Of a stretch of DNA of 64,000 nucleotides, positions 10,450 to 22,005 are shown in pieces. The notes under the pieces were generated by a model. That model was not told the DNA's origin, did no database searches, and saw only the letters and a program-made list of their open reading frames with translations. The position numbers were made by a program, and so were the translations under genes. The DNA comes from Madurella fahalii (lineage: Eukaryota; Ascomycota; Sordariomycetes; Sordariales). The number at the start of each line of letters is the position of its first letter. Position 1 is the first letter of the stretch. The stretch spans positions 7,155,001 to 7,219,000 of the forward strand of contig CM056875.1 in the NCBI GenBank assembly GCA_029876055.1, written 5' to 3'.

Positions 10450-13100
10450 GACCCTTTTGACACAACCCTTTTGACAGTTTATCATCGACAACCCGACAGT
10501 CAGTTTTGTCCAGAAGTTGGCCGACGACGCTATTTGGAAGCTACGTAGCGTTATATTACTCGTCGAGAGCGACATTTCCTCCGCCTACGAACAGGAGTTC
10601 TCAGAAGAAACGCAATTCGAAGACTACCCAGATAGTTGGAAACTCGACTACTATATACCCAGGCAGTATATTCAGCATTATATCAAGAAGGTAATACAAT
10701 GTATTAAAGAGGCTAGACTTCCGCCCTAGCCTGAGTAACCAGAAGAATCGACTACTATATACTCGAGGGGAGTAGCGTTGACTCTGAAAACGTTAAGAAC
10801 GGCTTCCTTAATACAATATAATATACTGCTACTGACGAAAGCGATATAAATATTACGATCAGCAAGTCATTATAAACAGATCCACTATACCGAGCTAAAT
10901 CAGGAAGGCTCCTTTAAAGACAAGACGCTGGATATATTAAGGACAGTATCGCCATTAGAAAACCTTATCTAGAGAGCATCTCCGATATTCCAGACATTTC
11001 TACCAACATCTATTATAGAACCTAAAGCGTTACCACTTACAGAAACAATATCAAGACAAATACCTAGTGAGTTCCTACTAGGCGAATACAAGGGCAACCT
11101 CCAGCCTAGTAGATGTCGGAAACACGGTACCTCTGAATCTTGGGAAATGACAGTTGAGGATTTTTTGTATGTCTTGTCTTGATTGTCCGTCCGTCTGTCC
11201 CTCGAGAACTTGCTCCTTCTATACACGAGGTATACGTGCAGGATGACGTTTCCACAGTGACGTAGCCGGCTGCCAGTCTGCTAAGTAGAGTATATGTGAC
11301 TAGCCCCTACGCTAGATCCTGTAATAGATTCTGTCTCGGATTCTGTACCAGATTCTGTGGCAGCTGATCCTTTTAACAATAGATCTAGAACCCTGTCGAC
11401 AACAATAGAAATCCCACCGAGACAGACACCCTTATCGTCAATAACTACGGCCCTATAGGATTTAGGGGAGCCGAGAACTTCGGCCTTGGCTATCGACAAC
11501 AATGAGCTCAACTGAAGGGTTATCAAAATCGTTATAAGGTTTCTTACCAACGGACTCCGAGATTTAGGGCCTATTACTCCCGACGGCTCTAGCTACACCC
11601 TAATCTTAAGTACCCGACCTATATAGTCAAGCTAGAAGATCACCAACGTCGGTCTCTTATAGATCGATGTGGACCCCGAAAAGTATAGCGAGGGTAACCT
11701 CTTCTATATCGACAACGGGAAGCAGTTCTGTTACTGAGATATCAACATATAGATCGATGCAGTATATAACTATACTAACATTAGTTATACTAACTCGGAT
11801 ATACTTCATAAAGGAATATACTAACTCCTACGAGGTAAGGCACTACAGTAGTATTAAGAAGAGCTTGCTATCGCTGAAAAAGCTTTACTTTATATCGAAG
11901 TCGTTAGCTAGACCGACAAAATCTAAACTTAGTTTAGTATTAAGCCTTAGGATATAGAACGTTGGATAGACGAATATAGTTATATAGTATCCGATAACTT
12001 TAACGATATATCTATTAGGAAGTTTGCTATAGAACTCTTCTGATATATATAGGTCTGGGGAGACAGTACACTACTCTAGTGTGAGGGTCAAGGACCCAAG
12101 GGTAGTAGGACCAGAGTGCCTGGGTACGAGCAGTGCACGTGCAACGTAGGAGCAGAGTGCTCGTTAGAGGTGGGATGGTGGTCTCATTGAACTCTGTCTC
12201 TCTCCTAAGTCCTGTCTTCCACCCTCCCTCTTTATACCCTACGATGACAGCGTCTGGGCTCACTTACCCCGCTCGCTGCCCCGTCATCGACCTTGCTTGT
12301 ACGCTCCTTCGACGCTCCTCTGACGCGATATCCTCGCCCTTCTGGCCTAGCGTTGTTGTTGCTTTTGCGACCCCGCCGGCGCTGCGGCTTCGGGGCTTCC
12401 GTCCTGCGCCCACGCCGACCTTACCCAGTCGGTCCTCACAATAACATATACAGAGCTCTGGCTAGCGTCTGACAAATCGATGGGCCTAGAGCTTGCTGAT
12501 AGGGGGCGCATCATATACACATAGTAGGTAATTAGCTATATCTTCTATACTATATAGGCGGGGTGGAAAAGCGCATTTAGATAGCTCAATGATATATCGA
12601 ACGATAGCCGCCTCTTCTAATTGGGTAAGCTTCTTTGAATTGGGTGTCGTGTTGCGTCGTACAGTTCGGCTATCACGTCGGTGGCGAATCGTAGCTTCTG
12701 GGACGTTATATAGTTTGGCTGCAGCTCAGATACTGAGTTTCTCGCTCTTTTCGATAGCTTGGAGGACTAGAAGAAGTCTGGCTTCTTTTGAGATGCTACC
12801 TATTGTGTGTTGTAGTAGAATACGATGGAGAAGGTAGAGGAGACGCGTTGCGGTGGACAGTATATCGCTCGCTGATATACGTCGCTCGCTGATAATATAC
12901 GTTATCTATAGTCCACCTTAAGCTTGGAACAAGCCCTGCAAACCATTGAATCCCAGACAATAATAGGCGATTTTCTTATTACTACCTACTATTGGAACGG
13001 TAATAACGGCAGTGGCGTCATAAGGTGGGTGATACGCTAATTCGCGTGGAAGCAAGCAAGTAGGAAACTTTGGTGGTGTGTATTTGTTGCAAAAGCGGAA
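10450..13100. mobile_element. AT-rich, RIP-like repeat block (probable dead transposon)
   Basis: Base composition changes sharply: TA-rich runs such as tatatagtat and gatatatata dominate, every frame is broken by TAA/TAG, and remnants of protein-like reading survive (for example WKLRSVILLVESDISSAYEQ at about 10535-10595 plus). A less AT-rich island at about 12080-12440 is embedded in it and could be an LTR or unique DNA. This pattern is expected of a repeat mutated by RIP. The element type cannot be named by eye; no terminal repeats were found. Confidence 0.5.
12865..12894. repeat. Short tandem repeat, 17-bp period
   Basis: Two copies of tcgctcgctgata (12865-12877 and 12882-12894) are separated by tacg, inside the AT-rich block and followed by TA-rich sequence. 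Confidence 0.7.
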
Positions 13101-13890
13101 CCACAATTGCAGAGCAGCAATTGCACCTTATGTGTCACAGCATTGTATTGTTGATGAGGACGGTATGGCTCTGACCGTGGGCACCGAGCACTTAAGTGTC
13201 AATCGGCAAATACCCGTAATTCGGTGAAGTACCTTAGGTTGAGCGCACGAATCGCAGCCTCCTTACCACAGCTAGATATTACAGGAGCCTTCGACAGGGT
13301 AACTACACCCGGCTACTTACAACCTCCGAGACCAGGATTTTCATCAGTGGTTAGTTCACTGCATTTGAATCCTCGGACGCAAGCCGCATATCGATCATTA
13401 CCCGACTCGGGTTTCAAGTTTCAAAACTTGCTCGGCCACGTAACCCCTAGTTTTAACAGCCAAGCAAGCCGCTTCTTGGCTCGCTCAAAGATTCTTGTAA
13501 CCATGTCGGGAAGCATGGAAACACGTCTGGGGCAGTTATATGGGGAGGACTGGTCTTCTGCAATCCGGCTATACCTTCGCTTGTCTCCGCTAACCCCGGG
13601 TCGTTTGGGGGTCAGAAGCCAACCTCAGGGGGAGCTGAACCAACAGAAGGCCAATGCGCTGCGCGCCTGACAACGTGCAGCACGGGGACAGTTATTTATA
13701 CTAATTACCATGGCCGTTTTTTGGTGACACTACACTTGATCAATTCCTTTTTTCAGGGACTTCAATACCACCAACACGAATCCCAATCCCAGATACCAAA
13801 TCATCACCGAGCTCCGTTCCTCTCCAAGCCATCTATCCAGGAAAGACAAAAACAAAAAACAAAAACAAATTACCAACCTCAGCCTCCGCC
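13101..13890. other. Upstream region of the dienelactone hydrolase gene
   Basis: No recognisable gene; the open frame at 13224-13670 plus has no family resemblance. From about 13780 the sequence is C/A-rich with repeated caaaaacaaa before the ATG at 13891, typical of a fungal 5' leader. Confidence 0.4.
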
Positions 13891-14751
13891 ATGTCCGCCC
13901 CCGCAGCAACCACCAGCGACATCCGCCCCTGCTGCCTGCGCGGCTTTCCCTGGGAGGGGACGCCGTCGGGGACGGAGCTCACGCTGCCGGGGACCAGCCA
14001 ACCGGCGTACGTGGCCCACCCGCCAGGCCGCTCAGCCGACGCCGGCCAGCCCCCCTCGCGCGCGGGCATCCTGCTCGTGCACGACCTGTTCGGGTGGGCC
14101 TTCGCCAACACGCGGCTGCTCGCCGACGCGTACGCGCGCGAGACGGGCGCCACCGTCTACCTGCCCGACTTCTTCGGCGGCGAGCGCCTCCCGCTCGACG
14201 CCATGCTGGCGGGCGACTGGGCCGCGCTCAACCTGCCGTCCTTCGTGACGCGCAACACGCGGGCGATCCGGGAGCCCGAGATCGTGGGCTACGCGCGGGC
14301 GCTGCGGGGCCGGCACGAGCGGGTCGGTGCGGTGGGGTTCTGCTTTGGCGGCTGGGCCGTGTTTCGGCTCGGGGCGGGGGAGTTTTTCGCCAAAGGGGAA
14401 GGGGAGGGGGAAGACAAGGACACCGCGGACGGCGGCGCGCGCCCGAAGGGCCTGGTCGATTGTATCGTGGCCGGGCACCCGACGTGGCTGACCAAGGAGG
14501 ACATTTCTGGGGTGGAGGTGCCCGTGCAGGTGCTCGCGCCTGAGGTGGACGAGGAGTACACAGAGGAGCTGAAATTGTTTACGTTTACGCAGCTGCAGAA
14601 GAAGGGGGTGCCATTGGATTATCAGCATTTTCCCAAGGTGGAGCACGCGTGCTTTGTGAGGGGCGATATCCGGAAGGAGGGGGAGAGGGCGGCGATGGAG
14701 AGGGGCAAGAACGCGGCCGTGGGCTGGTTCAGGCAGTGGCTTCATGATTAG
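13891..14751 (+). CDS. Dienelactone hydrolase family protein
   Basis: Intronless gene of 286 codons. It has the alpha/beta-hydrolase fold of the dienelactone hydrolase family: an oxyanion-region strand AGILLVHDLFGW (58-69), LADAYARETGATVYLPDFFGG (77-97), the nucleophile elbow GFCFGG with Cys151, an acid in VLAPEVDEEY (probably Asp220), and His252 in KVEHACFVRGD. This Cys-Asp-His set is the classical catalytic triad. Bacterial enzymes open dienelactone rings in chlorocatechol breakdown; the substrate of fungal paralogues is usually unknown, so the reaction here is only 'hydrolase, probably of a lactone or ester'. No signal peptide, so probably cytosolic. The coding sequence is far more GC-rich than the flanking DNA. 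A low-complexity GEGEGEDKDTADGG insert (169-182) lies between core strands. Confidence 0.88.
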   Translation: MSAPAATTSDIRPCCLRGFPWEGTPSGTELTLPGTSQPAYVAHPPGRSADAGQPPSRAGILLVHDLFGWAFANTRLLADAYARETGATVYLPDFFGGERLPLDAMLAGDWAALNLPSFVTRNTRAIREPEIVGYARALRGRHERVGAVGFCFGGWAVFRLGAGEFFAKGEGEGEDKDTADGGARPKGLVDCIVAGHPTWLTKEDISGVEVPVQVLAPEVDEEYTEELKLFTFTQLQKKGVPLDYQHFPKVEHACFVRGDIRKEGERAAMERGKNAAVGWFRQWLHD

Positions 14752-15032
14752 GATGGGGTGGCGTCTTCAAGCTAACTGCGCTGCTAGGAAGTACGTTTCC
14801 GGGAGATTGCGTACAAAAAGACGGGAGTGTATTTCGTCAGCTTCGTCCAAGCACTGTTGTGGACCTCGAAATGAACCGGGAATGCATTTTGACGATAGCA
14901 ATACCGAGTATGAAAACAAGTGATCAAGGGAAACGAAAGTATCAGCCGTTTAACTAGGCAACGCCGTAGTATTCCCGCCCTGAATCCTCAATTCTAAGCT
15001 CCAAACTGCCCTTTCGGGGTAGCTTACTCAAT

Positions 15033-15356
15033 CTAGGCTGCCGAGGCCCTGCTCCCGTACAGTTTGTCGGCTGCGTTCTTGCTAATCGGCTTGTCGCGGT
15101 GTCCTTGGAGGGTATCGTTGCCTCCGAGATCCTCTAGCTCTTGCTTGCTGTTTTCCTTAGACTCGTCACTGGTATCTGAAGATGGTCATGTTAACCGGCT
15201 GCGGACCTCAAGCCCTCGGCGCGCGTCCGGACAACACTCACTAGGGTTGGAGAGATTGGCCTTGTGACCCCGGATGACGTTGGTGACATCTTCCTTGCCT
15301 TGACGGAGCTCCTTCATGTCGTTGGACATGGCTGACTTTGCGCCTGCAGAGTCCAT
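15033..15356 (-). CDS. con-6: Conidiation-specific protein 6 (con-6) family protein
   Basis: Two exons: 15356-15242 and 15175-15033, with a 66-bp intron (GTGAGT...TTCAG) at 15176-15241; the product is 85 aa. After a short N-terminus (MDSAGAKSAMSNDMKELRQG) the protein reads DVTNVIRGHKANLSNP, with the intron falling in the next codon, then NTSDESKENSKQELEDLGG. This is the con-6 repeat (NV-x-G-x-KA-x-NNPNVSEEAK type). The tail HRDKPISKNAADKLYG is basic. Con-6 proteins are small, soluble proteins strongly expressed in conidia and under stress; their biochemical role is unknown. The intron sits inside the con-6 motif. The symbol denotes family membership, not proven orthology to the Neurospora gene. 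Confidence 0.82.
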
Positions 15357-15869
15357 GTTGTATGTCTCCCGTTTCTAGATCGATTGTAGTTCTGTAACGT
15401 TAGGCACCAAGAGGTGTATTCCTGCGTGTAATTGCGGGTGCTGCGGACGCCTCGAGAAAAGGAGTGCGATGTAAGGTGGGACAACACAGGACTACAGGTC
15501 GTCCCAACGATAAATATTAATCTCCAAAACCACCCGGGGCAAATTCAGATGACGTTTCTGCCGTTTCCATTCCGCAGATGATCGTGGCCGTTTGTTCGCT
15601 GTAGGACTTCGTGGCGGTACTGATGTCGTCATAAGCTTGGCGGCTCAAAGAAGTGTGCCGGCTGCCGATGCATGCTCTCCAATCAAGGAAGTACCGGGAG
15701 CTTGGCTGAGGTGTGAGACCCAAGCCTTGACAAATATCTCAAGTTCCTTGCTCCATGAGTAATTACTGATGGTCTAGGTACTGTCCATTCGGTAACCCTA
15801 ACCCGGTTTGTGAATAAATCAAGGATTCCATATTAGCAGAATAATAAAAAGATTATTCTCAATCTACGC

Positions 15870-15972
15870 GGGAGCTTGGCTCAGTTGGAAGAGCGCAGGT
15901 CTCATACGTTGTATGATCTGGTTTAACATCAGAGTAATCCTGAGGTCGTGAGTTCGAGCCTCACAGTTCCCA
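15870..15972 (+). tRNA. tRNA-Met(CAT), elongator type, with intron
   Basis: Acceptor stem GGGAGCT (15870-15876) pairs with AGTTCCC (15965-15971) with one G-T pair; the discriminator A is 15972. The D arm is GCTC/GAGC (15879-15894). The anticodon stem CAGGT/TCCTG has the U-U closing mismatch also seen in yeast elongator tRNA-Met, and the loop CTCATAA has anticodon CAT. A 30-nt intron (15907-15936) follows the base 3' of the anticodon, the normal position for nuclear tRNA introns. T arm GTGAG-TTCGAGC-CTCAC. All arms fold, so this appears functional. Confidence 0.95.
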
Positions 15973-16252
15973 TTTCTTTTGCCCCTAACTCATCGCGCGT
16001 CTCCACTCGCGGACGGAAACCTCGATCAACCTTTCTCGCGTTGGGAGAATGTCTTGCGCCGTAGACCGCAACCCTCTCTTTGCCTCTTTCTCCCCATGAT
16101 AATTTCATTGTAAAGATCAAATTAGTCGATATAAGACGGTATCGAAGAGAACAAAAGCGATATCAAGTAATTAGGTAGTTCTACAATAACAAAGCACAAC
16201 ATATCCAACCACACCCCCGCCGCTGTGCGGCCCCCACGCTGCTCGACAAAGT

Positions 16253-17875
16253 CTAAGCAGTCTTCGTCGCGTCGCCTTTGATGCTGTGGCTAGGACTTCC
16301 TGAATAGGCGGTGGCATCGCCGGACACGTGGCGGGCAATTTCGACATAATCGTAGGCAAACTCGCCGAGCTCATTATCGTCAAGGCCGATCTCCTCCGCG
16401 TCGGCACTGACACGCAGCGATAGACCGGGCACGAGGTTCATGAGAAACAGGATGACGCAGGTGAGGACGAACGAATACGAGAAGCCAGCTACGCTGTCGG
16501 CGAGCTGGTACGCGAGCTGGATGTAGTTTTGGTTGACCCAGCCGCCAGGGATCTCGGTGGCGCCGTCGAGATGGGCGATGTAGTTCCTAGAGTGGCGTCA
16601 GTTCCATCTCTCTCGCATACCACTCATCGGCGCATGTCAACTTACGCAGCAAATAGGCCGGTCAGCAGATTGCCGACGATACCACCCACGCCGTGTTCGG
16701 CGAACACATCGAGCGCGTCGTCGATGCCGATGAGGAACTTGATCTTGGTCGCGAAGTTGCAGACGACGCCGCCAACAACACCAAAGATGACTGCCGACCA
16801 TGGAGGAACGAAGCCGGCGCCTGGCGTAATGGCAACCAGGCCGGCGATCACACCGCTGCAGAAACCCACCGTGCTCCACTTCCTCTCGAGACGGTAGTCG
16901 AGCAGACACCAGGTGAAGCCCCCGACGCAGGCGGAGATGTGGGTCACGATGCAGGCCATGACGGCACGCATGTTGGCGGCACCCGCGCTTCCGCCGTTGA
17001 AGCCAAACCAACCAACCCAGAGGAAGACGGTGCCCAGGACGACGTGCGTGACGTTGTGCGGGCGGTACGGCAGTCCATTGATCTTGGTATAACCGGTGCG
17101 CTTCCCGAGCATTAGCGAGTAAGCCAGGGCAGCGGCGCCGGAGCTGATGTGGACCGGGGTGCCGCCGGCAAAATCTAGACCGCCCATCTGGAAGGACCAG
17201 CCATTGGCGTTCCACGTCCAGTAGGCGATGGGGTCGTAGACAATGGTTGCCCAGATGAAAATGAAGACGATGCACGGAAGCATCCTCCCACGGTCGGCGG
17301 CGGCTCCGATGGCGAGCGCGGGTCTAGGAAGTGTCAGCGACTGACCGCACGGTTGGACACGAGAAAGAGGTGCACGAACGTAATGGCGGCGAACATGCCC
17401 TGGTAGAGGCAGAACAAGAGATCAGGGAGCTTGGTTGTGCCCACGCTGGGCTGGCCCAACACGTTCATGAGCCCGAAGTTGGTGAGGTCTCCGATGTAGG
17501 CGCTTCCCGTGTGCGAGAAGGTGAGCGAGTATCCCCAGAAAAACCATTGGAAGCCGGCCACCGCTATCGACACCAACGAGAGCCAAATCAGCGCCAGCGC
17601 TGACTTGCGGCGCGCCAGACCGCTGTAGAAGAAACCGACACCCGGGACCATGAGAAGTACGAGAGCCGACGAGGTCATGATCCACGCGAAATCGCCGCTC
17701 TGTTAGAAACGGCCCGCCGGGTTAGTGCTACGCACGGGAGAGTGCGGTTCGACGCGGGGATATCACCGTTGGTACGTACAGAGTAGTAGATGTTCAGGTC
17801 CTCGGTCAACGAGTCGCCGCCGGGGTCGGCGACGCCTGTGACGCCGGCATACTCTTCGAGCGGGCCGGCTGACAT
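16253..17875 (-). CDS. Ammonium transporter (Mep/Amt family)
   Basis: Four exons: 17875-17780, 17699-17380, 17323-16646 and 16586-16253, with introns of 80, 56 and 59 bp bearing GT-AG ends; the product is 475 aa, a normal length for fungal Mep permeases. An extracellular N-terminus is followed by about 11 hydrophobic segments. Family landmarks are GVGFFYSGLARRKSAL, the signature DFAGGTPVHISSG and FLWVGWFGFNGGS. The conducting-pore histidine pair is present (His197 in PVHISSG and His349 in VFAEHGVGG), with Asp189 at the conserved pore-acid position. The cytosolic C-terminal tail is short and acidic. It imports ammonium across the plasma membrane. GATA-type sites upstream suggest nitrogen control by an AreA/NIT2 factor. 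Which Mep paralogue this is cannot be decided by eye. Confidence 0.93.
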
Positions 17876-17910
17876 GGCGAAGGGAAGAGGCGTGAATGCT
17901 CAGGCGAGGG

Positions 17911-18199
17911 TGATAGTTGTCGAAGACTTTTGTACAGATCCCCCCCTTTGGAAAGAAGATAACTGATCTCGGCGGCCGGTGGAGCTCAGAGCAATAGAAA
18001 GAGACGTGGTTCCGGCTCATAGGGGATCGACCGCGTAAATAAAGTCAGGGGGAAGCTCCGGGAACTGCCTTCCCTCGTGCATGACTGATAAGACGACCCC
18101 CGTCATTATAAGCTGCAAGGCAGCTCCATTCCGCTCCAGGAATACACCTTTCTTGGCCGCGGCGGAGCAACGACGGGATGGTTGGGCGGCAGAGATAAG
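17911..18199. promoter_or_regulatory. GATA elements upstream of the ammonium transporter
   Basis: Four HGATAR-type sites lie within about 325 bp upstream of the start codon at 17875: TGATAG at 17911-17916, AGATAA at 17957-17962, TGATAAG at 18086-18092 and AGATAAG at 18193-18199. AreA/NIT2 GATA factors activate ammonium-permease genes from such sites in ascomycetes. Short motifs occur by chance, but two full GATAAG sites in the right place are suggestive. Confidence 0.5.
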
Positions 18200-20068
18200 G
18201 GTCATTGTTTGAGGGTTCGGTGGGGGTGCACAGGTGCAACCCCATCCCTCGACAACCAACGCCCAGCCAAATCCTCGCTTGAGTCTCTTGGCAGTTCATA
18301 TCGTCCCGTCGTACTGGATTCGGACGCAGGCTCTAGTACTTGCAGAGTGGAGAGCTGATCCCAGCAGGTCTTGATCCCTGGGTATGGGTAGAGCCGCCGA
18401 GTTCTCCGGGCCTGGGATCATCACCGGCCAGAAGCCAGCAGTTTTGCCGACTTGCAAATAAGGCTCGGTGGTGGGCACTTAATGGTCCGACTAAGGAGAT
18501 GCAAGAATCTGGCGTCGCCATCGTGTCACCATCCTCAATATTTTCTTCTCCAACGGCCATGACTTCTGCCTCTCGAATTCAATAAGGAGCCATTAGACTT
18601 ACCGCTGCAGGGTCGCATGCAGCCGCGTGTTGGTCCCTGGAGTGCTGCACTGTATTGTCTTAAATTGGGCCAAGGTAACCCAACGAACGGGAATCGAACG
18701 TTGGTTATCCCGCTTTCTCAGAAGCTGACGGGGCCTCGGCCTCTGGGTTGTATCTTAGATCTGCCGTTTTCAACAGCGTGTACTGCACATATTACGTCCA
18801 AAGCAGGCTGCCTTTTACGATTCCTCGATCCTTATCGCTGCATCCTTCGAGCTGCTATTGCGCTGCGATAGTGCGTCGATGGCGGCGCTCCCCTAGCGTG
18901 CTGTGGCGCGAGAACGCCAATAGCTGCATCTGCTCCATAGCAGACCTTAGGATTTCCATTTCCTGCTTTGTCTCTAGAAGTTCGGCCCCTTATCAGCGAG
19001 GAAGCATCTCCATCAAACTTGGGTCACTGAAGTTAGACGGCGCGGCTGGTCCTGTCATTGGTGGTGTCACGTCGTTATCTCTTGGCAAAGGAGGCTTCGT
19101 CTTGGTATGTCTCTTGGCGACTCCAAGGGCATGACGATGGCCTGACAATGAAACGCAGCTGAAAACGATATTGATTGTACATAACCTGCCTTAGTCTCGG
19201 TCCGGGCCCGACCTCATCACCCAAGCTGAATCTGCCCGTGTCATTCCGGAGACGTCTGCCACGATACGGGCATTTGATACTCGACCCCACAAAACTAGCG
19301 ATGCACTGGCCAATCCCCACTGATCTGCCTTGGCAAAATCTCTGGCCTTGCACGACTGCGGTTGCTGACTCAGCAGGCCCGACCCAACGCTCATCCGATG
19401 TTTTGCCGGACGAGATCCCGTGTTCGCGTTCCCGGACCGGGGCCGCTTCCGTAACGACTACAAACGGCGCCGGCGATGGAGGCTGGAAGGCGTCGCCCAT
19501 TCTACTATCGAGTCCTTAAGAACGCGTTCCGTGCATTCGCGACGGAGGTGCATTTTCGGCGCCAGGGTCCCGTCCTCTACTCCCAGGCAGGCTATCACAC
19601 CGCTCAGCTCGAGAAATGCCGAACCCACTCGAGAGCCAACGGCGACAACGATCACGATGATCGCCACAACAGTCTGGAAACAAAGCCTGTCCTCATATTG
19701 AATGTGCACGGGGCTAGCCATTTTCGACTAGGCAAAACCTTCGACGGCACTATCAACGACGCGAATTCCAACCGCCCTCTTTACCTTCAGGCTCTTGTGC
19801 TGTTCAGTTGGCTCTTGGCTTGAGGTGACTGCAGGCCGCGATGGGTAGAGGCGTTGCGGGGGAAATAGGGGCTCGTGGATTCTGGGCAAGTATCAGTGTG
19901 GTCTTCCCTTGCTATTCGCTTCTATGGATGATGCACTTCTTTCAACAAGACGGTGTGTTGTCCTTGATTTATGCTATACTCTATAGCAATAAAAGCTTTA
20001 GGTGTGAGTCCTAGCCGCTCTTAGTTACGTAAAACCATAGTATAATCCTATCCGAACCTATTGCTCCG
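18200..20068. other. Stretch without a recognisable gene
   Basis: Open frames on the minus strand at 19075-19500 and 19458-19721 look partly protein-like; the latter starts at an ATG and has one hydrophobic stretch (VVAIIVIVVAVG). They overlap in different frames, do not splice cleanly and match nothing I know. No other gene seen. Confidence 0.35.
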
Positions 20069-20490
20069 TCAAGGTTCGATTAGCTGTATGAGCCTCTTGG
20101 TCTTTTCCGAATGCTTAAACAGCTCACCATACCCTTTCCAGTCGACGGACCACATCTGAAACTGCTTGGGGAAATAGCCAGCGAACTCCCAGTCAAACAG
20201 CCATATGACCTCCAACGTTTCCGAGTCGCACATGATGTTATGGGCTGCAAGATCCCCATGACAAAATATATAATCTTCCTTCTTAGACTTCTTTGTTGTC
20301 CACACTGACCTGTGGTCGTAGTCTTTAACCCATCGGGGAGAATGGCGATGCCCTTGAGCCTAGTATCGTGCGATCGCAGTGTATCTAGCTGTGGAAGTAC
20401 TTGTTCTATGACGAATTTGCAGCTTCCATGGGTGGCCTTGCAAAGGATCTGGCCCTTTCCGACCGCATATGATGCGTTCTGAAGAGTCAT
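20069..20490 (-). pseudogene. Aminoglycoside-phosphotransferase-like kinase fragment
   Basis: The 3' part of an APH/choline-kinase-like protein. The catalytic-loop motif CHGDLAAHNIM and the metal-binding DWEFAGYFP are intact (20069-20305 frame). The upstream part (QVLPQLDTLRSHDTRLKG...LPDGLK) lies in another frame; the switch is at about 20318-20325 where one base appears to be missing. No N-terminal lobe is recognisable beyond 20490. Fungal APH-like proteins form large families of mostly unknown substrate, so no antibiotic-resistance role should be read into it. Probably a truncated, dead copy. Confidence 0.6.
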
Positions 20491-21564
20491 CTTTAGTATA
20501 CTGAGGCATCTTAGCGACAGAAGGTATTACGTACTAAGTGAGAGGCTTGCGCGACAAAATTTTCCCGGGATATTGCCATTTGAAGTCGTTAGGTAGGTTG
20601 GGCATTAAAGCAATTTTCGGTGAGCCGAAAGTCTTTTCTTTTTTTTTTTTTTTTTTTTTGGGTTGGGGGGGGGGGGGGGGGGGTTGGTTCTTAAATCCCC
20701 CGGGTTTGACTTAGAGACAGCGATAGAGAGGGGAAATAATAAAGGCACGGCTAGCCAGTTAGATATTTAAATATTATAGTTACCCTGGGTACTAAGTAGC
20801 ATATGTACCTACTCCTTATGTTCTGTGTCTCCTGACTCTATATTCCTATTCCTCTCGGCGTTAAGTTAGGAGAAACTGGTCTTATTCCAAAGGAAGTAGC
20901 AAGAACGGCACACTTATTATTGTTGAGTATGCCCTGATACTTTATGTGCAGAAGATTCTCAGATTAATATATTCGAGTCTTGAAACTCCCGGAATGGCGT
21001 ACCGCAGAGATATGATTTCATCGAAGACATCTAGTACGTATTCCGACAACTTGGCAGAGATATACCAGAAGCGGCGATTTACGAAGACTATGTGCACTTT
21101 TATCTATAAGAGGGTCTACTGTTCTATGTCCGGACCCTTGGCCACGATCATGAGTGTAAAGGCAGGTAATCCGTTCCAAAAGGTCGAGGTTCCTGTACTT
21201 GGCAATCAGGCGGGAACCGGGCTCCCTTACGAGGAGCGTTTCCAGCATCAGTTCGCTTTCATTACGTTTGCCGCCTGTACAATTTGCTGCCTGATACAAT
21301 TATCGATGCTGGCGGTTCTCTTAAACCTGCTCCTGCCTGTGTCGTCGCGCTCCCTCCGAGACATGGGTATGCAGCGCCTTCCCTAAGTTGCTCCTACTTT
21401 GGCGTGAGTGGTCACAGCTTCCGCTTGGTGAACGCTGAAGAGGAAGGCATTCCGGGGCCTGAGACTCAGTGGAGCTCTTTAAAATCCATTCTCTTGTCAG
21501 CTTTCTCGTCTTCTTTCTCCTCTTCATCAAATCGTCGAGACCAATCTTTTCTGTACTTGTCAAA
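20491..21564. other. Gene-free stretch with a T21/G19 double homopolymer
   Basis: No recognisable gene. It contains the adjacent T and G homopolymers at 20639-20683 and a moderately AT-rich segment to about 20960. Confidence 0.4.
20639..20683. repeat. poly(T)21 followed by poly(G)19
   Basis: T21 (20639-20659), then gggtt, then G19 (20665-20683). A pyrimidine tract directly next to a long G run is unusual and would be hard to sequence, so its exact length is doubtful. Confidence 0.8.
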
Positions 21565-22005
21565 ATGCACTTCTGGGAAATCTGGTCTGGCATCTTCACC
21601 GCTGTCGCGGCTGTTGCGACGCTTCTGAGCGCCTGGTTTTTCAAAGCTCCTATTATCCGGGTTTGCAGAACCATCCGGGATCGTGTTGGTCGCCGTGACC
21701 GAAACCGGATATCGACGTCCTTGTCGGACCCTGCCTGCTCGACGCCACTTCCAACAGAGACTCTGGACGAGGCGCTGGAACTCCGGGGCTTCAGTTCATG
21801 GTATCTAGAGGATATTCTAGCCGAGAACAGAAAGCAGACTGAGCTTCTGGGATCTCTCTTGGCGATGATGGATTCGCGCCTTCCCTACGGGGAACGCGAT
21901 GAGTGGGTCGCAGAAGTGCGGCTTCGTCGCCCTGGGCGTGCAGACCTTGGCGGTCACCCGCAGTCCCAGAATCGCGTTCGCCGTTCTGATGTAGCCACTG
22001 GCTAG
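21565..22005 (+). CDS. Putative small membrane-anchored protein, unknown function
   Basis: Open frame of 146 codons from the ATG at 21565. It begins MHFWEIWSGIFTAVAAVATL and stays hydrophobic to about residue 27, predicting one N-terminal membrane segment. A basic linker follows (RTIRDRVGRRDRNR), then an acidic helix-like region (TLDEALELRGFSSWYLEDIL) and a segment LLGSLLAMMDSRLP, ending in a basic tail. The frame is open 32 codons further upstream to another Met, itself hydrophobic. I do not recognise a family. The last third could be intronic or past a splice site. Moderate to low confidence that it is a real gene. Confidence 0.4.
   Translation: MHFWEIWSGIFTAVAAVATLLSAWFFKAPIIRVCRTIRDRVGRRDRNRISTSLSDPACSTPLPTETLDEALELRGFSSWYLEDILAENRKQTELLGSLLAMMDSRLPYGERDEWVAEVRLRRPGRADLGGHPQSQNRVRRSDVATG

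Noticed and set aside
13224..13670. 148-codon plus-strand open frame
   Set aside because: No signal peptide, domain or family resemblance; composition is like the surrounding non-coding DNA.
14032..14745. Long minus-strand open frame opposite the dienelactone hydrolase gene
   Set aside because: It is a product of the very high GC third positions of the real gene; the translation is Arg/Pro/His-rich and has no domain.
18680..18720. tRNA T-arm-like sequence on the minus strand (ttcgattcc)
   Set aside because: The flanking bases do not form a 5-bp T stem and no other arms are present.
19075..19721. Overlapping minus-strand open frames with one hydrophobic stretch
   Set aside because: They use different frames over the same DNA and no splice pair joins them in phase.
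20069..20490. Antibiotic resistance gene
   Set aside because: The APH-like motif belongs to a large fungal kinase family of unknown substrate and this copy is frame-broken.
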